From positions 1 to 57,314 of the forward strand of contig MWTC01000054.1 in the NCBI GenBank assembly GCA_002066995.1: a DNA stretch of 57,314 bases, in the 5' to 3' direction. The stretch's first letter is position 1; the number at the start of each line of letters is the position of its first letter. This document shows, one piece after another, positions 52,931 through 57,314 of this stretch. The notes below the pieces were generated by a model that saw only the letters and a program-made list of their open reading frames with translations, searched no databases and had not been told where the DNA came from. This DNA comes from Sphingobacteriales bacterium UTBCD1 (lineage in GTDB: Bacteria; Bacteroidota; Bacteroidia; Chitinophagales; Chitinophagaceae). Both the position numbers and the translations under genes were made by a program.

Positions 52931-55918
52931 CTACTCTCTCATTTTACCCGGATCAAAAACATTTCCTGCTTTGATCACCCGCCAGATTTTCATTGTGTTG
53001 CTGATATTCTCTGATGGATCTGCATCAAGCAGCACGATATCGGCCAGCTTTCCCTGTTCAATTGACCCGATATATTCTGAAGCGCCAACCGATTCGGCAG
53101 CTTTGAGTGTGGCGATTTTCAATACTTCAATATTGGGAATGCCTGCATCACTGAAAAACTGAAGTACCCAATGCACGGAGGGTCCATGAAATACTCCAGT
53201 CATCAATGCATCTGTCCCGTCTAACATTTTAATACCTTCATCGTATATTCTTTTTAAGGCAGCCAATGTGTTTTTCCATGCGGCTATTTGTGATTCTGAT
53301 GGTTTTCCTCCCGGCTTTGCTGCTGCGATTTCTTCTTCCGGAATAAAAGTCCTGAATTTTTCATCTATGGAAGTGCTGTCTGCAAGTTTTAATGTATTTC
53401 CTGCACTGAATATAGTAGGTGTCGGATCGAACCAGGTACCTGCGTTCGCCATCAACTTTACAATGTCATCATTATTTGGGCCGCTGTGTTCCAGCGATGT
53501 AATCCCGAAATTTATACTGCGGGTAATTTCATCAAGTGCAATGCCGTGTCCAACTATAGGCATACCCGCTTTATTTGCTTCAGCAGCAACTTCACTTTTT
53601 AAATACCAGGGGAGTGAAGCATATACTTTGACAAATGATGCGTCATTGGCTTTTGCATACCGGACATAATCTCTTGCTTCTTGTTTTGTATTGATCTCAA
53701 GAAAAGCATCGCCCCATAATGGGACCAGTCCTTCAAAAATATCTCCGCTGGCAAAATAGTGGGGAATTGGAAGACCTGTTACCTCACCCCTGTCCTTTAG
53801 AGAATTGATAATGTCAAGCCTGCTGCCAACATCCCTGATAGATGTGACTCCATAAGCAATAAACCGGTCTTCAGTGATCTGCTGATTGGCCCATGCACTG
53901 TGAATATGTGAGTCCATCAATCCGGGAATAGCATAGCGTCCGTTACCCTCGATCTTATCAGTGTTTTGCGGTAATTGCTTTCCGGATTCAGAACCGATCC
54001 AGCTTATCTTGCCGTTTTCAATAAATACAGATGTTTTGTCACTGAATTTCCCGGAATTGAAATCCAGAACATGAATGTTACTGATCAGTACGGGTGCAGC
54101 AACAGATTTTGGAATCTTTAGATGGACAGGAATTTCCATTGCTGCTCCTCCTGCCAAAGATTTTTTCCAAACTTTTGTTCCCTCAGAATAAACAATGAAA
54201 GATCCATCAGCCGTAAATGAGTAAGACCTTCCGCCCTCCTTACTGAATTGTTTGAAATCTTCATCTTTCAAAAGCCCTTCTTTTTGCCTGGCAATCCATA
54301 TCTCAGCGTTCCTTCTGAAAGTGACCCATTTTCCATCGGGAGAAACCAGTGCATCATGTGCATGTCTTTTCAGATCAGTTATTGCCCTGGGTTTTGATCC
54401 CGGCTGCAGGGAAACCTGATAAATGTTGGCAATCATACTTTGCCTTGCAGTGTAATAGATGGATTTGCCATCGGCTGAGAAGTGGGGACGGCCATTCCAA
54501 CTGTTACCGGTTTGCATAATAATTGTTGTATCATTTTCGGCAAATACATTTGCTTTTATGAACTTGTAAGGATATCCAAGCAGATCGGATTGCTGGAATA
54601 AGATTGTTTTCCCGTCATTACTCCAGCAAGGCTGATGTACCCATGAATCTCCGCCTACTGAGACGACTGTACTGATTTTACCGGAAACAAAATCAAAAAC
54701 TTTTAATTGCCTTTTCCCTTTGTTATCAGAAACGAATGCCAAACGGTTTCCGTCAGGTGAAAATGCGGGTTCCAGCTGGAAAGCCGGTTCGCCTGTAATT
54801 TTTTTAGGTAGTTTGTTATTCGGGTTTTGTTCCCACAATTCACCTGCTGCCATATACACCATTCTTTTTCCGTCGGGGGAGATTATTGGTGTCAGAATTT
54901 TTGGTGATGCAATGTCCGGGCCCTGTGGCGGAGTCCATTTGCGATAGGCAGGAATGGCAACATCCATTTTCACTTTAGCTGACCAGTTTAACTTTTTTGT
55001 TTCGAAGTTTCCGGGATTAATTGACCACAATTTTGTATCGGCTGTTGCAAAAAGAGTTTTGCCGTCAGAAGATGCACTCAGATCAGTGTTCATTTCTTTA
55101 AACGGGGCGACAATTTTTGATGCAGTGTCTCCTAAAGTGTATTGTTTCAAATTTCCGTTGGAAATAAAGTAGAAACTATTTTGGCCGGGTAACATGCATA
55201 TCCTGCCTGTTCTTCCCTGTAATGATCCGAGGCGATGGATATCTCCTCCGTTCTTAGGCAATGATTCAAAAATAGTGCTCACTGATTGCGGTGCAGAGAA
55301 TGGACTAAATGCCTGGGGTTGTCCTTTACTTTCTGTAAATGACCAGGCTAAACTTCCGTCAGGTAAATAAAAGACAGAAGAGAAAGGTCTTGCACCGGAT
55401 ATACGTTGCAGGTCTTTTCCGGAGGAAGAAACTGTGTATAAAGAAGCCATATCCCCGTTACCAAAAAAAGGAACTTTTTCGAGAGGATATTCTTCACGTT
55501 TCCAATATGAAAGAAATGCGATTTTTCGGCTGTCAGGACTCCATGCCGGTTTACCTGCTACCATGAATACATTTGTTACCTGAGTGATCTTCCTGCTTTT
55601 TAAGTCCAGGATAAATATATTACCATCACTTCCATCCCGGTTAGAGATGAATGCAATTTTTGATCCGTCAGGAGAAACAGAAGGTTCATTGTCATAATAG
55701 GGGCCGAAGGTCAATTGCACCGGTACTCCGCCAGTTGCTTCCATTCGGAACAAATGTCCCAATAGATTAAATACAAAAGATTTTCCGTCAGGCATACTGC
55801 TCAAGGCGGGTTGAGTCACTTCTGCGGTTTCAAATGTCAGTAAATGCGTTTTATTCTGCCCTTGAACTTTGGTTTGCAAAACGAAGGCGATGGTTAGGAG
55901 CAATAAAGGTCTTCTCAT
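52931..55918 (-). CDS. Amidohydrolase with N-terminal TolB-like propeller
   Basis: This 995-residue exported protein has a signal peptide (about 1-20). A long TolB/PD40-type beta-propeller follows (about 30-600) with repeats such as PSVSPDGSKIAFISNRDGS, PAWSPDSRKIAFLS, PAFSPDGNRLAFVSD and PHFSADGKSIYY. The C-terminal part (about 625-990) is an amidohydrolase domain (PF01979). A metal site is readable: GLMDSHIHSAW (His-x-His, about 670), SFVKVYASLP (Lys), GMPIVGHGIA (His), SLEHSGPN (His) and LDGTDALMTG (Asp). It could be an exported dipeptidase or cyclic amide hydrolase; the substrate is unknown. Confidence 0.9.
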   Translation of the reverse strand: MRRPLLLLTIAFVLQTKVQGQNKTHLLTFETAEVTQPALSSMPDGKSFVFNLLGHLFRMEATGGVPVQLTFGPYYDNEPSVSPDGSKIAFISNRDGSDGNIFILDLKSRKITQVTNVFMVAGKPAWSPDSRKIAFLSYWKREEYPLEKVPFFGNGDMASLYTVSSSGKDLQRISGARPFSSVFYLPDGSLAWSFTESKGQPQAFSPFSAPQSVSTIFESLPKNGGDIHRLGSLQGRTGRICMLPGQNSFYFISNGNLKQYTLGDTASKIVAPFKEMNTDLSASSDGKTLFATADTKLWSINPGNFETKKLNWSAKVKMDVAIPAYRKWTPPQGPDIASPKILTPIISPDGKRMVYMAAGELWEQNPNNKLPKKITGEPAFQLEPAFSPDGNRLAFVSDNKGKRQLKVFDFVSGKISTVVSVGGDSWVHQPCWSNDGKTILFQQSDLLGYPYKFIKANVFAENDTTIIMQTGNSWNGRPHFSADGKSIYYTARQSMIANIYQVSLQPGSKPRAITDLKRHAHDALVSPDGKWVTFRRNAEIWIARQKEGLLKDEDFKQFSKEGGRSYSFTADGSFIVYSEGTKVWKKSLAGGAAMEIPVHLKIPKSVAAPVLISNIHVLDFNSGKFSDKTSVFIENGKISWIGSESGKQLPQNTDKIEGNGRYAIPGLMDSHIHSAWANQQITEDRFIAYGVTSIRDVGSRLDIINSLKDRGEVTGLPIPHYFASGDIFEGLVPLWGDAFLEINTKQEARDYVRYAKANDASFVKVYASLPWYLKSEVAAEANKAGMPIVGHGIALDEITRSINFGITSLEHSGPNNDDIVKLMANAGTWFDPTPTIFSAGNTLKLADSTSIDEKFRTFIPEEEIAAAKPGGKPSESQIAAWKNTLAALKRIYDEGIKMLDGTDALMTGVFHGPSVHWVLQFFSDAGIPNIEVLKIATLKAAESVGASEYIGSIEQGKLADIVLLDADPSENISNTMKIWRVIKAGNVFDPGKMRE

Positions 55919-56049
55919 ATTGATAAGCAGCTTTTAAAGCAATCAATTTACGGATATCCGGGTTAATATGAGCTTTTTTGCTGCTTCAATTTTCCCCTAA
56001 CAACATTTCAGGAATATATAGGAGTTGTATATGGGACAAACAAAAAGAA

Positions 56050-56075
56050 AAAAGCTCCCGGTACCGGAAGCTTTT
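56050..56075 (-). terminator. Intrinsic terminator after the acidic small protein gene
   Basis: AAAAGCT (56050-56056) and AGCTTTT (56069-56075) flank CCGGT/ACCGG with one C-A mismatch, giving a near-perfect 26-nt inverted repeat. On the minus strand it runs into TTTTTT. It can also fold for plus-strand transcripts, though the T-run there is shorter. Confidence 0.8.
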
Positions 56076-56107
56076 CATTCATTTTGCCTTTAGGGAGATC
56101 AATGGGA

Positions 56108-56377
56108 TTAATCTTCTTCGTCATCCTCATAATAAGCATCCTGGCTGCTTTTGTATTGCTCTTCCCATTCTTTTACTTTTTCATCGGATAAGCATTCAAT
56201 GATGTCGAACAGAGGATCCTTCTTCAGTTTCCATTCCGTCTCTGTAGGGTCATCATAACTCTGGATGAAAAGACAATGATCAGATTCAACTGCCACTTTA
56301 ATAAGAGTGATCGCTGAATCTTCTTTTTCCTTTATCAGGTAATAACATCCGTTTTCTAAAAGATCGTAAGTGTACAT
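56108..56377 (-). CDS. Hypothetical small acidic protein
   Basis: This 89-residue cytoplasmic protein begins MYTYDLLENGCYYLIKEKED, continues with beta-rich SDHCLFIQSYDDP and ends in a strongly acidic tail (YYEDDEED). I recognise no named domain. Upstream, GGAGGG lies six bases before the ATG on the minus strand, an unusually good ribosome binding site for this genome, and a clear terminator follows the gene. Both support a real gene. Function unknown. Confidence 0.78.
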   Translation of the reverse strand: MYTYDLLENGCYYLIKEKEDSAITLIKVAVESDHCLFIQSYDDPTETEWKLKKDPLFDIIECLSDEKVKEWEEQYKSSQDAYYEDDEED

Positions 56378-56864
56378 AAACCCTCCGTTTTTATAAATCC
56401 AAAATTGATAATTCGCCTGTTGTCGAATTTAAAAAAGCTAGTAATGATCAGAATTTAAAAGGTGTTGAGTAAAATTAATCTCGAGGACGAATCTAATGGG
56501 TCAGGACTACTATCCAAATTTAATGGTTTTGAATTGAGTGTACCAACGAATTTTGCTAAATAAAATAAATCATTTTTCCATTAGCGTAACACTCAGATAA
56601 TCAGTATGCAGCATAGATTTACGCAATTTAACATTAAATGATTTTGTATCATATTGATATTCAAATTTTTATTTTTGTGGCTTGATATTTTAGCCGAAAC
56701 GGGTATAAATCTTATCATAATAATCCACTATTTCACCCATATTCAGGCTCAAAAAAGATTGGTAAATTTTATATGCGGCATATAGGGACTTTGAGATAAG
56801 AAGTAATTGCCTGTGTGAATTATTTACCTATTATATGTCTGAAAACTTGAGAAGTATTTTGAAA
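56378..56864. other. AT-rich intergenic region upstream of tRNA-Lys
   Basis: About 490 bases with no ORF of note and no recognisable RNA gene apart from the tRNA promoter at its right end. Several short AT palindromes occur by composition. Nothing further can be supported. Confidence 0.4.
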
Positions 56865-56872
56865 TACCTTTG
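56865..56872 (+). promoter_or_regulatory. -7 element of the tRNA-Lys promoter
   Basis: TACCTTTG is a perfect TAnnTTTG match and ends seven bases before the tRNA 5' end at 56880, so the transcript would begin at or next to the mature tRNA end. The -33 side is weak (a TTG at 56847-56849). Confidence 0.6.
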
Positions 56873-56879
56873 CCTTTCC

Positions 56880-56955
56880 GACTCCGTAGCTCAGTTGGTA
56901 GAGCTACTGACTCTTAATCAGTAGGTCCAGGGTTCGAGTCCCTGCGGGGTCACCA
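56880..56955 (+). tRNA. tRNA-Lys (anticodon CUU), CCA encoded
   Basis: The cloverleaf is complete. The acceptor stem GACTCCG pairs with CGGGGTC (one G-U pair), and the D arm is GCTCAGTTGGTAGAGC. The anticodon arm is ACTGA-CTCTTAA-TCAGT, giving anticodon CTT, which decodes AAG as lysine. The T arm is CAGGGTTCGAGTCCCTG. Discriminator A is at 56952 and CCA at 56953-56955 is encoded. The 3' part from the T loop to CCA (56933-56955) is repeated exactly at 57292-57314. Confidence 0.97.
56933..56955 (+). repeat. Direct repeat, left copy (tRNA 3' end)
   Basis: Twenty-three bases from the T loop of tRNA-Lys through its encoded CCA, beginning TTCGAGTCCC. They are identical to 57292-57314, 359 bases downstream. 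The match stops at the base before TTCGAG. This is the form expected of an attachment site made by insertion at a tRNA 3' end. Confidence 0.9.
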
Positions 56956-56956
56956 G

Positions 56957-56982
56957 GCTCTGATTTGCTCAGAGCTTTTTTT
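56957..56982 (+). terminator. Terminator-like hairpin after tRNA-Lys
   Basis: GCTCTGA (56957-56963) and TCAGAGC (56969-56975) form a perfect 7-bp stem with a 5-nt loop, followed by seven T residues. The last T directly precedes the ATG of the GIY-YIG gene at 56983. Confidence 0.85.
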
Positions 56983-57231
56983 ATGTTGTTTTATGTTTAC
57001 ATAATATACAGTGAAGGATATGACCGGTATTATATCGGCCAGACACAGGATTTTGAAACTAGATTGCAACGGCATAACAACGGAATGGAGAAAGCTACTA
57101 AGCCGTATAAGCCCTGGAAATTAAAATGTCTCATCATAAAATCAACCAGGGGGGAAGCGATGATACTTGAAAAGAAAATTAAGAATCTGAACAGAGAAAA
57201 GTTGGAAAGATTTATTGCCACATATAGTTGA
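56983..57231 (+). CDS. Small GIY-YIG nuclease domain protein
   Basis: This 82-residue protein is a single GIY-YIG domain (PF01541) of the YhbQ/UvrC-N-like type. FYVYIIYSEGYDRYYIGQT covers the GIY (Tyr6) and YIG (Tyr17-Gly19) strands. TRLQRHNNG gives Arg27 and His31, and MILEKKIKNL carries the catalytic Glu63 that binds the metal ion. There is no other domain. Because it lies between exact 23-nt copies of a tRNA 3' end, it is probably the only gene of a very small insertion. An in-frame TTG at 56965 would start inside the hairpin loop and is rejected. How it is transcribed past the upstream hairpin is unclear. Confidence 0.92.
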   Translation: MLFYVYIIYSEGYDRYYIGQTQDFETRLQRHNNGMEKATKPYKPWKLKCLIIKSTRGEAMILEKKIKNLNREKLERFIATYS

Positions 57232-57238
57232 AAGAGGG

Positions 57239-57271
57239 CCGGGACGCCCCGATGGAAATCGGGGGTCTCGG
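57239..57271 (+). other. GC-rich hairpin 1 downstream of the GIY-YIG gene
   Basis: CCGGGAC (57239-57245), an unpaired G, then CCCCGAT (57247-57253) pair with ATCGGGG (57258-57264) and GTCTCGG (57265-57271). The loop is the tetraloop GGAA (57254-57257), a GNRA type. Fourteen base pairs with one bulge make a stable hairpin in an otherwise AT-rich region. There is no T-run, so it is not a standard terminator. Confidence 0.75.
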
Positions 57272-57272
57272 T

Positions 57273-57290
57273 GCCGGCCGGAGCGCCGGC
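57273..57290 (+). other. GC-rich hairpin 2 next to the right direct repeat
   Basis: GCCGGC (57273-57278) pairs with GCCGGC (57285-57290) around a 6-nt loop CGGAGC. It ends one base before the right copy of the tRNA 3'-end repeat. With hairpin 1 it forms a compact structured tail of the inserted unit. Confidence 0.7.
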
Positions 57291-57291
57291 A

Positions 57292-57314
57292 TTCGAGTCC
57301 CTGCGGGGTCACCA
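57292..57314 (+). repeat. Direct repeat, right copy (duplicated tRNA-Lys 3' end)
   Basis: An exact 23-nt copy of the tRNA-Lys T-loop-to-CCA segment, ending at the last base of the window. It is not a tRNA gene on its own: the D arm, anticodon arm and 5' acceptor strand are missing. Confidence 0.9.

Noticed and set aside
57292-57314. A second tRNA gene at the right edge
   Set aside because: Only the T-loop-to-CCA segment is present; upstream are GC-rich hairpins and not a D arm or anticodon arm. It is a repeat, not a tRNA, unless sequence outside the window changes the picture.

Overview
The window reads as a chromosomal segment of a Bacteroidota bacterium, most likely of the Chitinophagaceae or a close relative. 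The grounds are a SusC/SusD-type outer-membrane pair, many exported enzymes with Tat-like or lipoprotein signals, a NagB-PIG-L fusion, promoters of the Bacteroidota TTTG / TAnnTTTG type, and the near absence of Shine-Dalgarno sequences. The assignment comes from reading protein families by eye; no database search was possible.

Layout. Positions 1-2110 hold the 3' end of lepA, then a small membrane-anchored protein, a bactofilin, a four-helix membrane protein and a SprT-like metalloprotease. Positions 2570-5342 carry a Tat-exported TIM-barrel sugar isomerase/epimerase, a GNAT acetyltransferase and murB. Positions 5482-16155 are a minus-strand block for amino-sugar use: two CocE/NonD hydrolases, two GH20 hexosaminidases, a NagB-PIG-L fusion and a Bax-inhibitor-like protein. 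Positions 16218-18302 hold an NTF2-like protein, a decayed IS3-family transposase and a LytTR response regulator broken by three in-frame stops. These precede a SusC/SusD pair (18770-23543). Two pirins, a glycosylasparaginase, a four-helix-bundle S23 gene bounded by inverted repeats, and cutC follow.

Positions 27947-37015 form a divergent pair of gene sets around one promoter/operator region. Leftward run a nucleoside-symporter-type MFS carrier, a TIM-barrel isomerase, a GMC oxidoreductase, its gluconate-dehydrogenase-subunit-3 partner and a second TIM-barrel protein. Rightward run a Gfo/Idh/MocA dehydrogenase, a third TIM-barrel protein, a lipoprotein cytochrome c and a DUF1080 (3-keto-disaccharide hydrolase family) protein. 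Together they look like an oxidative route for glycoside cleavage through 3-keto sugars. Housekeeping genes follow (pfkA-pyk, a RmlD-like reductase, arginase, two universal stress proteins, smc). After them come a peroxiredoxin-like protein, a BNR/Ycf48-like protein, a lipoprotein with three tandem repeats and a TolB-propeller amidohydrolase.

The right edge is the most unusual part. A tRNA-Lys(CUU) gene is followed by a terminator-like hairpin, a tiny GIY-YIG nuclease gene, two strong GC-rich hairpins and an exact 23-nt repeat of the tRNA 3' end, which closes the window. This has the form of a very small cassette inserted at the 3' end of a tRNA gene with a nuclease as its only protein. The S23 gene at 26776-27153 is a second small cassette-like unit.
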